Assembly: GCF_021917145.1 (NCBI RefSeq)
Contig: NC_061081.1
Location: 7,321,153-7,385,152, forward strand
Reading direction: 5' to 3'
Length of the DNA stretch: 64,000 nt
Source: Hypomesus transpacificus
Lineage: Eukaryota > Chordata > Actinopteri > Osmeriformes > Osmeridae
Positions 50,975-63,036 of this stretch are shown here, piece by piece. How positions within the stretch are numbered: position 1 is the stretch's first letter; the number at the start of each line of letters is the position of its first letter. The position numbers and the translations under genes are program-made. The notes beneath the pieces are model-generated. The model had not been told where the DNA came from, did no database searches, and was given only the letters and a program-made list of their open reading frames with translations.

Positions 50975-53155
50975 AATGATTGCAATTCACAGCTGGTGGC
51001 TCTCTGGTGGATGTCCTTCTGGCTGATTATAGTCTGACTGGGGGTGGGTGTAGCTCAAAGTGCATTTGACTGTAGATCAAGTGGTCGTTGTAAAAAAAAA
51101 ATACAATATAAAGCTGTAATTTCATGTGCTCTTGGGGGCCCTAAGCAGCCACTTAGTTTGCTTATGCCTTGGGCCGGCTCTGGTACGCCACTGTAGGAAG
51201 AGGGTCTGCTAACCCTCTTGATCTGATTCCTCTGTAGTAGCCATAACCCTACCTAGCAACATAACTTACCAATGAGCAGGACATGCTTACCTGTGTAAAG
51301 CCAGCTAGGTAATATAGTAGCTGGGGCAGTGGGTAGTTACCTTCTCCTGAAAGGTTGAAACCAACTAGAGGCCTCTGCAGTGAAAATTCCTTGTCTGACC
51401 ACAAATTTACTAGCAAATCACTCACATCTCAGGCTCACAGACTACATCCTTACCTGTGCTGCAGATGTGAGCTGTGTCTGGATAAGAGCGTCTGCTAAAT
51501 GACTAAATGTTTGGTTGACTCCAATTCTTATTAGAAGTGAAGTTGGTGACTGGCTGTCGATTTCCATGGCATTTTTAGGTTTGGATTTTATTATAAAAAA
51601 TAATAGTTAAATAATGAAGTTGTGTCTATTAAATGCATTATGTCATTCACTTTTGAGCCATGGTAAGATAAAACATTCTGATTATTTTTATATTCACTTA
51701 CTGACATTTTCACAATAACATTTGGCATTTAGATTTACACTCGCTAACTTGTTCAACCTTACACTTCTCTTTCAGATGAGGCCACTCTTAAAATAAAGGT
51801 GACCTTTAACTCTGGTACTCTGGAAGCCATGACCAGATTACCCAATGTGCACTGCTCACAGGTGTGGACTGTAGAGACAGGTGATGGAAATACTTTCACT
51901 GCTAGGGTCTACATACCTAGAAATAAATATTTTTCTAAAAAACGAATAATGATAAAAGCTATATTGCAATCCTGCATCAATACAGTACAATGACTGTAAA
52001 AAAAGTGCATGCAAAAGTGTTTCTTTGTTCTTCACATAATTCTTCCTTCTTATGAACCTTACTGAGGGATGGTGTACTGTCCTATGAATCTGTTTTGACC
52101 AGAGTACTTATTGATGGAAAACAGCTTTTTCTACCACTAGAGGGCGTAAACTTGTTTATTCAATTTAAATAGGTTCCCATTGGTCATCCTACACACAGCA
52201 TAAAACAAAACTTTCCTCTGAATAGTGTGCACTACCACAAATAAATAGTATGTTAGGAAAATATGTATAGGGGCCAAGCATCGAAGCTGTGTAGACAACC
52301 TATTGTGTTTCTACTTTTTCTGGAAACTGCCTATAGCTGTAAACACTGCCAACTTTATTTGATAGAGGCTAACATGCGCTTGTGTGTTTTGACCTTTTGA
52401 CATTGATAACATGATTTCTGTCTTGTCTTAAAGTTGAGCAGTTGTTTACAACTGTAAAACCTTTCAATCTTTTATACTTTTCACGCTATAAAACCAACGG
52501 AAGTGACTGAAAGATACTCTACATATTTTCTCAAATTTCCAACAGTAAGAAAGTATCACAGAAATAAAGATAACGACTGATACATAGCTGTACTTTCCTA
52601 CTGCATGCTAAATATGATTGCAGATATTGCCAACCTTTACAAAATCTTAATATCAAAACGAAATAGTTCAACTGCTTTCAGCAATTACTTTTTCTAGTTC
52701 ATAATGGTAATTATTAAAAACACATGAATGGTGCTAAAATGTGAATCTCGTTCCGAAAGCTTTGCTATTACTTTCTGGAAGGTTCAGTTACACGCCGGTT
52801 TATGAAGAGTGGCGAAAAGTAGCTAGCCAGTCACAAACGTCACCAACATCACGACGTTACACACCTGAGCGCATTTACCTACAGCAGTAGGCTGCAGGTC
52901 TGGTTTAGTTAGAGCTAGTTAGCTTCCAGATCAAAATGCAAAAAGACAGCTGCAGAAATGCCATGCACAGGCACAGCTGGCCAGGGTGACACCATCTTAT
53001 GTAACTAGCTAGCTATATTTTCAGGCCGTAACACCCTGTATGTTTGTCAGTTTCAGCGAAAACTAGCATAGTGCTATCCTATGTCTGAAAAACGGAAGTG
53101 GGCTCCCCTTCGTTCGGCCCAGTTAGTTCTAGCAATCCCACACACCAGTAGTTAG
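50975..53155. other. Repeat-derived intergenic DNA
   Basis: No gene was recognised. The stretch includes a hAT-like end around 51130-51195 ('ccttgggccggctctgg'), the TTAGCAGACGC repeat core on the minus strand near 51478-51510, and a 'ggggccaagcatcgaagctg' segment at 52270 that resembles a dispersed fish repeat. Confidence 0.45.
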
Positions 53156-53163
53156 CTCTAGAA

Positions 53164-54002
53164 CAGGGGTGTCAAACTCATTTCGCATCGTGGGCCACAT
53201 ACGGCCTAGGGAGATGTCAAGTGGGCCGGACCATTAAAATTATACCATACTCTGCTATAAATAACCAAAATATCATGTCTTTCTTCTGTGTTATCTAGTT
53301 TAATTGATATAAAGACCATATCGTATAAAGTCCGTCCAACCGCTTTAACAAGTAATGATCTCTTCGGTGGTGTAGTTGGTTAAAGCGTTGTACGGTTACA
53401 TATTGTTAATGCGAATCTGGGATCCCAAGTTCGCGCCACAGTCCAGTGAATCTCGTACGATATTCTTTAACTTTTACTGTGAGAAAATGACATAATTCTA
53501 AAGGCCTACGGATGTATCACAACATTTTAATGTGTGAGCACTAATATCAGATCAAAATGAACACATGTAGCCTTAATTAAATATTGAATAACGTAGGGTA
53601 GTCTACCGTCGGAGACAACCACTACGCCTCATTCAGCCAGTTTAAACGGCTGCTAGATGACGCTGTTCATTTTCAAAGCGCCGATAGTTCGGCTCTTTGG
53701 GCCGGCACAATCCGGAAGAAACCACCAAAGCTTCACAAGGCATCGTTCGCCCATCCCTAGTAGAGACCAAGGTATTAATTGATACCGTCTGCTGTTTTCA
53801 GTCTGTCTCAGTGATGCGGCTTGTCTTCTACTCTGATGGAAAGAGTGCGCCCCTTAGCGGATAATCCATGAATTACAGCGATTTAAAAATATTAATTCCA
53901 TGTCTTTTATGCATTTTTTCCACTTTCAAATTATCCTGCGGGCCTGATCGAACCTCCTTGGGGGCCGGTTCCGGCCCGCGGGCCGTATGTTTGACACCCC
54001 TG
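53164..54002. mobile_element. 839-bp hAT element with perfect 8-bp target duplication
   Basis: Both ends read CAGGGGTGTCAAAC (right end in reverse complement), and the element is flanked exactly by CTCTAGAA at 53156-53163 and 54003-54010. Fourteen-base termini and an 8-bp duplication define hAT elements. Subterminal regions are also complementary (GGGCCACATACGGCC left, GGCCGTATG right). No transposase frame remains, so it is non-autonomous. The intact duplication points to a rather young insertion. Confidence 0.9.
53362..53445 (+). repeat. tRNA-like segment inside the hAT element
   Basis: GGTGGTGTAGTTGGTTAAAGC resembles a tRNA 5' end with A box, and about 45 bases later AAGTTCGCGCC resembles the B-box/T-arm. 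The spacing fits a tRNA of about 75-80 bases. It is more likely a tRNA pseudogene or tRNA-derived SINE head carried by the element than a functional tRNA, because the acceptor stem does not pair convincingly. Confidence 0.4.
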
Positions 54003-54140
54003 CTCTAGAAGTTACTGACCGTGGGGGTCAGGCCTGAAGCTAGGAGCAAAACAGAGTCCCGACTACCGCCTGCTTCGTCAGGTAAGCAAAATGTTAATCC
54101 TTACAAATGCCTGCTAGCATGTGCATTACTATTCATTTGG

Positions 54141-54294
54141 GTCACATGACGTCACTGTAGCTTTGCTCCGCCATCTTCCCGACCGACTCGGTCTCATATC
54201 ATGGTGTAGGTCAGTCATGCCTGCAAAATGTTGTGCAGTTGGCTGCAACAACAGCCTAAAGAGGAACCTCAGACAAATTCATACAGCCAATTAA
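54141..54294 (+). pseudogene. Promoter-like patch plus THAP-like first-exon remnant
   Basis: TCACATGACGTCAC (54141-54154) holds an E-box and a perfect CRE (TGACGTCA). About 20 bases later CCGCCATCTT gives a YY1-type motif. An ATG at 54217 then opens a 25-residue frame, MPAKCCAVGCNNSLKRNLR, ending at 54294. Short Met-x-x-x-Cys-x-x-x-Cys starts followed by Asn/Ser are typical of THAP zinc-finger domains, but the expected continuation (hydrophobic-H/Y-x-F-P) and the downstream C-x2-H are not found. It may be a decayed THAP gene, a transposon-derived THAP fragment or chance. It starts about 210 bases after the hAT element at 53164. Confidence 0.3.
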
Positions 54295-54299
54295 TCTTT

Positions 54300-57200
54300 T
54301 CGAGTCATGTAATCTTTAAGGCTGTTAGGTTTGAAAAACAATTTTATTTATGGACGTACATATTGTGGAAATTTCATATAGGCTCCTTTTTGTATTTTTG
54401 TTCTTATTGCTTATCAGGGAAAATCACGTCGACTTTGGGTGTGGCCTATAACGCCTCTTGTGGGCGTATGTGGGCCACTTGGAAGGTGGGAGTTAGCTAC
54501 TCATGGCCAGTTGTGCCATTGTGCAAAATGTGGAATTCTAACTTGCTACTTGAAAGCCTCTTTGCTTCAGATGCAATGTCTAATCAGTTGTGGTCAGCTA
54601 GTCCCAAAGCTGAGCTTGGAGAATGCAAAGAGCATGTTAGGAACTTCAGAAGCTTTCTGCTCTCATGTTGGATCTTAAAGCCAATGAGAGAGTGCCATTG
54701 TTAATGTTCACATCCACAAACTGGATTTGTAATGGGTTTCTGTGGGTTTGAAATAATATCTTAAAGACTACTACTACTTAAATTAACTAGGCTGTGTTGG
54801 GTTCTTAGTAGACTTGTGTATCCTCTGACTAATGGCTGAAGACCGACAGACCGAACAACAAAAGGTCTGCTGGGTTGTACTGTCTTCCTGGTCCAAAGTT
54901 AATGAGACTGACAGAATGCCTCTCTATAGTACCCACAATAAAGACGTAACAAATGAGAAACCTCTTTACAGGACAGGCTTTCGGATCAAGATGTGATGTT
55001 TTGTCTTTCTCGGGACACTTTGAAATGCTTTATCATGCTGACAATGTTTGCTGCATAAAAGTGCTCGCGACTCACTCCACGCTGGTTGCTATTTGATTGC
55101 GTAATTAAAAACATAATTGTCTGGTCAACTTTATTCAGTCTTTTCACTTGTTTGGCCAAACACCGAAAGTATATTTTCTTTTTGCTGTTTTTGGTTGCCA
55201 AACATGTATCCCTACAGATGACTGATTAAGATCTCAAGGGTTCTTGATGGTCTCCCTTTCTGCCTGCCATGTGTCATGGGCATTCGAAGCTGTCGGAAGC
55301 TTTCCAGAACCTCACTCCAATTGGCACAGGGGGACTTTATCTTGGAATCTCAGGCATCCAAGGATATTGGGCACACTCTCAAATGGAAATGTACCCACAC
55401 ATATCCTCTTTCTTGTTTCTGTGATATTGATACCCTTACTTAGATAATGAAAATTGATCTAATTTGTGAATGAGGGATCATTGACCTAGAACTACAGGGA
55501 TGTAAATGTGTGTGTGTGTGTATGCTAACATTGCACGTTTCTGGGTGTGGTTTGAGCCTTTCAGTAAATTATTTACTGAACATTATTTTGAGGATTTTTG
55601 TCTTAACTCGTTTTTTGGGGGATGTTAAATTGAGTTCTACTGAATCCTTATTCTATAATTATAACTTAATTGCCATAGCTTTCCAATGCTACTCTCCACT
55701 TATCAGTTGACTTCACTTATATAAGACCATTTCGATCATACATTTTACACCTTTTTTACATTTCTTTTTTACGAGGTAACTGACTAGCCATGAAAGAGTC
55801 AGCCTCTGTTATTTACATCGAGATGACCTAACAAGGGAACACTTTAATTATACTGTAATCACCATTGTCTGAGCAAATCCTATTTCTATTAACAAAAGCT
55901 TTGACCTCAGTATTGACAGCCCTAGCATCACTAAATTGCAGTTTCCCAGCCAAATTGATCCTTTATGTCTGCAAAACCAATTAGGCCAGATGAATCAATT
56001 AGAAACAACATTGAAAATATTAAGTGTCTTTTTTAATTCTTTTTCAATCATTCTTTATCTCTTTCACTTTGAGCATTGCATTTTTACTAAGAGATGAAGC
56101 ATGGTAGTCATGTATTTCTTTCCCAGGGTGCCAGTCTGATGCTTAGCCTTCCAAGATTCGGTTTGCTTTTCCATGGACTAGAGAGCCACCTCTGTAGGTC
56201 ATAGGTCACTGTGTACATTTCATCTTTCCCAGCAACGCTAGCACCAAGCACAACATTAAAGGCACGATAGGTAAGTTTTGTGAACCTAACTATTTTAGCT
56301 TGAGTTTGAAATGATTCAAACCAATATCCCACCCCGTCCCTCAAAATCCACTTCTCCAAAAAATATGAACACTGCCGGAAGTAAGTAGATAAACACATAC
56401 AAGTATCCTGTCCAGTCATTGCTTTCGGTCCGAAGGTCGTCCAATCATTAGTACCAGTCCAACCTTAATAATTGGTCGTGTTTATTATAGTTCTTCGATG
56501 CCCACAGATATCGGATTGATTTCATTTTACTGTCAAACCGTTAAATGTTTTGGTTCAGGATATGACGTTTATTTCTGCAAAAATGTATACTCAACAACAT
56601 TACCTACCCTAAAGTTGCCTTCAATGGTGTAATAGTGTAGTTGGGAAATGAAGTCAGCTACAAATATAAAATGCATTAGTGTTTGAGATTCAAAACAACA
56701 TTTCTAGAACTTTCAGATGCCAGGAAATCACATATGCTGTCTTTTAGAGTACCATGAGGCAATTACATGCCAGCTTAGTTTAGATTTTAACTCAGAACCT
56801 GGGTGGGGGGTGAATTAGAAAACACCTCATTACGGAATTCACAGGAGCAGCAGTAACACAACTAAATGCACAGTCAGAATCCTGGATGGGAAATGAAGGT
56901 GCATGTGCTTTGTCTTGCATTGTGCAAAAAACCTTAAGCTTTTAGAAGCTACATATCTATAGCTAGGCAATTCGAGCCTACTTTTACAATGGTGATGGCA
57001 CCTCTTTGTGGGCTAATAACCTAACCTCCAGCTAAAATCTGCCCGTAAAAAGAAGGAGGCTCCAAACATATGTACATGTATCTGCTTTTCATTAAGAAGA
57101 ATTAAGAGAGAAGCTGCTCAAGGTGTGCAAAGTAAGAAGTATATCAAGAAGACTTGTAATTGCAGCCAAAGGCTCTTCTCCCCTTTTCAACTTTGCACAG

Positions 57201-60200
57201 AGCAAGGGCAGTGTTAGCATACAGGGTGAAAAGCAAACCTAACCTTGCAGCATGCCCAACATGTTTGCACTGCCTATGACAGATTATTTAATTGAGTTTT
57301 ATTAAACTGCTTTTGTATGTTGTCATATCCCAGCAGTTGTCTCCAAAGGCAAATGCAAACCCTGGAATCAAGACTAAATAACTTTGCAAAAAAACGTTTT
57401 TATACCCTGTTAGCCCTTTAAACTCATGGTCATTGTGTAATGTTCAAAGTGCTTACTGTAAAAAGAAACAAATATCAAAGATGTGATTTTTATCCAGCCC
57501 TTCTTCTACCGGACTTATTATCTAGCTGCTCAGCCTCAACCCAGATGCAAAGTCTGATTCTGATTTGGAGACCAATCTCTGGAGAATAACCAGAGAGCAT
57601 GCTAGACCACAACTTGACATCCAGTTAGAACATGCTGAGTAGCTTGCTATTTGCAGTATCTACCAAGAGTGCACTTTTAGTGAGAATTTAGAACAAAACA
57701 ACATCAATGCAGCTAAAAATAGAAAATAGGCTGTGTTGTTTGGGGATTAATGGGTTTTGGTCAAAGGCAGACTCTTTTAATAAATTGCTATTAAAGGACA
57801 GAGCTGGATCAAGTGGTTGACTCTCAAGGCACACAGTGACTTTGAGTTGGCAAAATACCACGATCGGACACTTCGGACATCAAATTATACTCACCAACAT
57901 TAAACAGAATTATTTACGACAAGTAAATAATACTAGCCCTATTTTAAACCAGTCTTGTACATAGGTAAGTGGGTGGGGCTGTTATCCATCAAAGCCTACT
58001 TCCGACCACACTCCTGAGGTCACAGATTACCGTAATGTTTTAACTCTAGGTTACATTCCTGATTTGAACCATAATCCAGCAAAACGTACAATAGTATCAA
58101 TCTTTACCCACCAGCCTTATCTCTGAACATGCAGAAATGGAAGGGGAACGGTGTTCAAAAGACTACATTTAAATACTAGTGCCCAACATGGTGAGCCTTG
58201 AGAACAATGCCAGTGCATATGAAAACACATTTTGTCAAACTTCATTACGCAGAACCATTTTATCTCTGCTACACTACAACTACCCTTAGTAAACAAAAGA
58301 TGGAAACAGCCATCTCTATCTGCATTATCTATCTATCTCTCTTCTTGACAGTAAACCATCGCTGGCCCCTTCTCATTCTAATGTCAGTAATTTGGGCTTT
58401 GACCCTATCTATCGGGCCATCACACAGACTAAATTTAGAAAATCCAAACATGATGTTATCTCAGGAAGGGGTATGCCGCAAACCACAAGTATACAAAGCC
58501 AAAACACATCCCTGCTTTGAAGGGGGTGGAAAGCAAATGGCAGTGTTAAAGCCAAGCTCTTTCTCCATTCTGTCATCTGGCCAAAGGCTGCCATTATCGT
58601 GAGACTGCGCCGTTTCTTAGCTGTAAACAATTTGCTGCAATTTGGTGCTGGGCCTTGATGTGTTGGACCCACCCTCTGCACATGATCTGATTCCTCTCTC
58701 CTGGGGAAGGAAATTAATTTGGGCATCACCAGGGGAAAGAAGAATAAAATGGAGAGACGTTTTCAAAAGACCTGTTGGAACTGATTTCTGGTTTACTCCT
58801 AAAACAACTGAGTGAAACCATTGTAGACCATTATGCGATTTATGTGAAGGTTCTTTAATATACAGTATATTTGTGTTTTCTTGATGACAGAGGAAGAACT
58901 GGTGTTGAGTGGTGCCAGGGCTATGCCTCTGCAAACACGAGGAAACGGAAACAACAGAGTTCTTCCCATTAAAGCACTCTCAGCCTAATAAATAAACAAG
59001 TAAGTTCATAAAATTAAAAACCAGAGGTAAGCAGCCCGTTATTGCTTTCCCGGTCTGCACACATCCATGTATATTCATTCCTCTTTCCATCAGTCACCAT
59101 GTACATGAAAAAGTCACAAATGGACTATTGTCTAATCACTCACTGCAAATAACAATGTCCATCAGTCATGCCTAATAGAGCATATAGGATCTGAAAGATT
59201 ATTGATGTAAAGGCTGTTTTGTGTGCTGGATGTGTTATGCAACAATGAGTTCATGCTAGGAAGGCTGTTTAACAACACGATGACCTCACCCAACACCAGA
59301 TGCCTGTCAAGTAGCCCACCATATAAAATTCATCCACTCATGGCGTTATTACATAAATGCCGGTGAAATATTCATAAATAATGGATGTGTTGACAGAAGG
59401 AGGCAAGCAGGGGGGAGGGGCAGGGGGATGGCAGGAATGAGGCAGGAAAATTTCATAAGATGTCATAGTGGAGACCCTTCAGCAAAACTAGTTCCAGTGT
59501 GAGGATGCTGAATGTTTTTCATTGGACAAGTGGATGAAAATAGAAAATGCAATTTCAGAGGTTGATAACTAGGGGGGGGGGGGGGGGGGCAAATGAAGTC
59601 ATTAATTGACTTCATTCATTCATGACTTCATTCATTTATTCAAGAAGAGGATAAGGAAAATTCATTGTATATATTCGGAACTCTAGGGCACCTTACCTTT
59701 TATTTTAGTAGCTGTCTCTGATTAAATTTTATTGCTGGGATCTATGCGTCTTTGTACTTAAAGTGAAAACATCCACAAATAAACCATTCAGTAAAAGTCA
59801 CCATCACTCAATTGACCTGAGGCTTGCTCTACAGTCTACACCTTCATCAGTATTAAGCCTGATTGCTGATTACTTTGTTTCACTCTCTTTCTCTTTCCCT
59901 GTCTCTCCCTCTCTCCTTCTATCCCTCTTGTACTTACTGGTGTTATCAATTCCAATCTCCCCGTCAAGTGCTCTTAGACAAACAAGTCACTTCCTATCAC
60001 AGGATTTATTTGTTAAGGCTACGGTGACCTACTTGGGTAAACAGGTTGGGCATGGTCAAGTGTGACCTGTAGATTCCAAAGTGGCAGCTTTCACTGTGTT
60101 CCTAGTTCCTACCACCAGACGTGAGCTGTGCAGGTTTTTTGTGGATGGCTGTTTACTATTGTGGTTTTTACAGTAACTTCTCCACCATTGTCTCTCCTAT

Positions 60201-62875
60201 GACTGGTCTGCTCATGCCGTCAGTGGGTTTTGTTTGGTCATCTGAATGCTAACATGCTTTTGAGTACTAGTGGCACGAGCGTGGCCAGTCACTTGTGGAA
60301 TCACTGAGAGTTGAGGGGAAGGGCCTTAGCGTGGTAAGGTAACTAGGACTGGAGGTGCTGTTCTGCTCTGTGGTCCAGAGTCCTGGGGTCAATTCACATC
60401 CAGCTGGAAACATGCCTACGAGTTTCCACCTGGTTTCTCAATAGGATAACCATCTGGATATGAAAAGATTGGTACACACATGTACCCCAAAGACAATGTG
60501 TGTGTGCTTTTATAATGATTTGTGTGTGTGTTGGGGGGGGGGTTATGAGAGAAAGGGATAGAGAGAGTGAGATAGGGAGTCTGAACCTGTGTAGTATGTG
60601 TTCACAAAGGTGATCCTCCACAAAGGATAAAAAGGCTGGGAGACAGTAGTTGGGCGCAATAGAGAATATAGAATACCCTCCACATATTCTCCTTTATTGA
60701 TGAAAGCTTTTCCACTACTGTCAAACATTCTTTCTACATTGCTACAGTTTGTGTTTTGGTATGGTATAGTATCTGGTTTCACAATGCTTACAATACAATA
60801 CTACTACTACTGTGCAGCCTACAGTATCACCATTGTAGGTAACAACAGGCTTTAGCCAGGTTCGCATACAACAGACAAGGTGGTATTACAGTTTTTAGGT
60901 TTTACAATTTGTATCCTTTTAGACAGTTCAAAATGTCTTGAGTCTTTAGAAAGGAAGGTTACTAAAGTTCAGTTTATGTTGCTGTTTGTAGAGATAGGAT
61001 TCCACCCTGCTCTGTTGTTTATAGGTAGAGAAAGGGTATGTGTGTGTCTCTGCATGCCCATGTGTAGGCAGAGGGAGAGATACAGTGTGTGTGTGTGTGT
61101 GTGTGTTTGTTGGTTGGGAGTGTTTTGGAATGTGCTAATAGGTGTGGTATCAGTTCAGAGGAAATTTATGAGGTGCTACATTTGCATGGGCGAGCAAACA
61201 TGAGCGAGCAAGTCAAACAGACAGAGTTATGCAGGGCAGATCAGGTATGATTAATGTACAGTATGACAATCCTCCCAGTCTTTCGAAAAGTATCTAAAGA
61301 CTGTCAAAATGTCAAATGGGTGCACCTTTTCAGAGTTAAAGAAGTATTGAATTCAGTTAATAGTCACTGCCCTCTGTGGTCATAACAGGTGTTCATTTTG
61401 TGGTTAATAATACTGTCCAGACATTTCAAGTATGTCTATGTGAATGGAGTTTTCCTCAAGTTCCATCACACCCAACCTGCCTGCTGCCTTACATATTTTC
61501 ATGACATGGGGGTTTTCCTCTAAGGAATTTGCTTGTTTCAGCCTGAGCCTATCATATCCGGTTTCCTCTCAAACCTGTATGCAGGGTTGGCAAGTCAAGA
61601 TGGTTTACTTTTTGCCATTCCTGTTAGAGCTTTGGAAGAGATTTAGAAGGAAGAAAGCAACAGAAGCTATGTCATGCCTTAAATGTAGATGATTGTTCGC
61701 AGGACACCTTTTCAGGAAATAGGTTTTGAAGGACACCTCGAAGAATACCTTTCTAGGACAGCTTATTGCATTTAAATTTGTAAAAAACTAAACATTCAAT
61801 CAATCTGGCTTTATTAAATACAAAACAAAGTAATTTGTACACACTGGTGATTTCTACACGTTGATGCCAAACAGTAGTAGAACAAAAACGGAGAAAACAC
61901 TACAACTCCTCATGGTCTATCCTCAGAAAAGCTTATTTGCTTAAAAAAAAAACTACATTTGATTGCCACCATAGCAACCTCCATGTCTACCGACATTCTT
62001 CACCTGGCACAGTAGATCGGTATGATTAAACATGGCATTGTGAAGAGGTGGGAAAAATGTCAGCAATGTTCTGATGTAACAGCTAATGCTCTGCTTTACT
62101 CTCGTTGGTGTTATTTTTCATTCGTTAGTGTCCATCTGGTAATGTGTCTACCCACCCGTCTGTTTGTTTGTCCGTCTGTCCTCCAAAGGACATAGGTCAG
62201 ACTCTCATGATGCATGCTGTTATGTGGGGCAGTTGGACACTCACAAAGGATTCCTAGCCATTTCTGGAAGATGGAGTTATGTAAGACAGTGTGATTCACA
62301 GGCCTCAGATGTTGCTTGCCCCTAAGAAATGTATGGCATGCATGTGCCATATCCTCTGGTTGGATCCAAAGTCTTATTTGCTATTCCTGCACATCGTTAC
62401 ATAAATATTTTGTTCTTCCAAATAACTGAAGACAATCTATTATAACATTAATCTTTACTGATGGCTTAGCATAACACCCTTGTACTTCTTAAGTACCAAT
62501 TATATGCCATTTGTGCCTGTTACAAACTGGTTTCAAGCAGATGATTCTACTTTTGAGTCTCACTTGTGGTAAATTGCATGTGCCTGGAATATAAAAATTA
62601 ATCATGTTCAAAAATAGAAAAGGACTCTCCAGTTATGTGTCACTGTATGTACCACACTACAATTAGCATAGAGAAATGACTATAAAACTACGAAATTGTC
62701 TGAGGTCAGACATATACTACAATTTCAAGGCTGTGAGTCCTTCTCCAGAGATCTTGATTTCTGTTCCTGTGTCTACCATACATGAAGTTCAAGGCTAATG
62801 GTGTTAAGGGGGAAACTACTAAATTGACTAAATTGAAGTCTTGTGTGAGTGCCAGCCTCAGTACCAGCTGTCTAA
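54300..62875. other. Gene-poor region downstream of gpbp1
   Basis: About 8.6 kb without a recognisable exon on either strand. Short frames here match nothing known and lack codon-like conservation. It contains a dispersed fish repeat near 56255-56420 ('aaaggcacgataggtaag'), G-runs at 59572-59589 and 60532-60542, GT tracts at 55505 and 61085, and several evenly complex AT-rich stretches with homeodomain-type TAATTA/CAATTAG words that could be conserved enhancers. Confidence 0.5.
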
Positions 62876-63033
62876 CCGTGCGTGTCCACTACAGCGGCGC
62901 GGAGCGGCGGCTTCCAATCCATTTTCAATGAAACTGGGCGTTGACGCTCGTGTACGCTCCCACAATGCCTTACACTTTCATTGAAAATGGATTGGAAGCT
63001 GACGCTCCGCGCCACTGTAGTGGACACGCACGG
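62876..63033. mobile_element. 158-bp foldback MITE, probably PIF/Harbinger type
   Basis: The whole element is close to a palindrome. The ends CCGTGCGTGTCCACTACAG and CTGTAGTGGACACGCACGG match perfectly, and the inner arms (GGCGCGGAGCG ... CTTCCAATCCATTTTCAATG and their complements) continue the pairing. It is flanked by TAA on both sides (62873-62875 and 63034-63036), the 3-bp TWA-type duplication of PIF/Harbinger elements. It has no coding capacity. Confidence 0.8.
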
Positions 63034-63036
63034 TAA

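Noticed and set aside
53362-53445. Functional tRNA gene
   Set aside because: A-box and B-box-like words are present, but the acceptor stem pairs poorly and the segment lies inside a mobile element, so it is listed only as tRNA-like.
54228-54704. 158-residue frame downstream of gpbp1
   Set aside because: It is Cys/Trp-rich without domain signatures, overlaps the THAP-like short frame in another phase, and has no flanking splice support.
58198-58934. Overlapping 100-134-residue frames on both strands
   Set aside because: No motif, low-complexity composition and overlapping antisense frames suggest chance open stretches.
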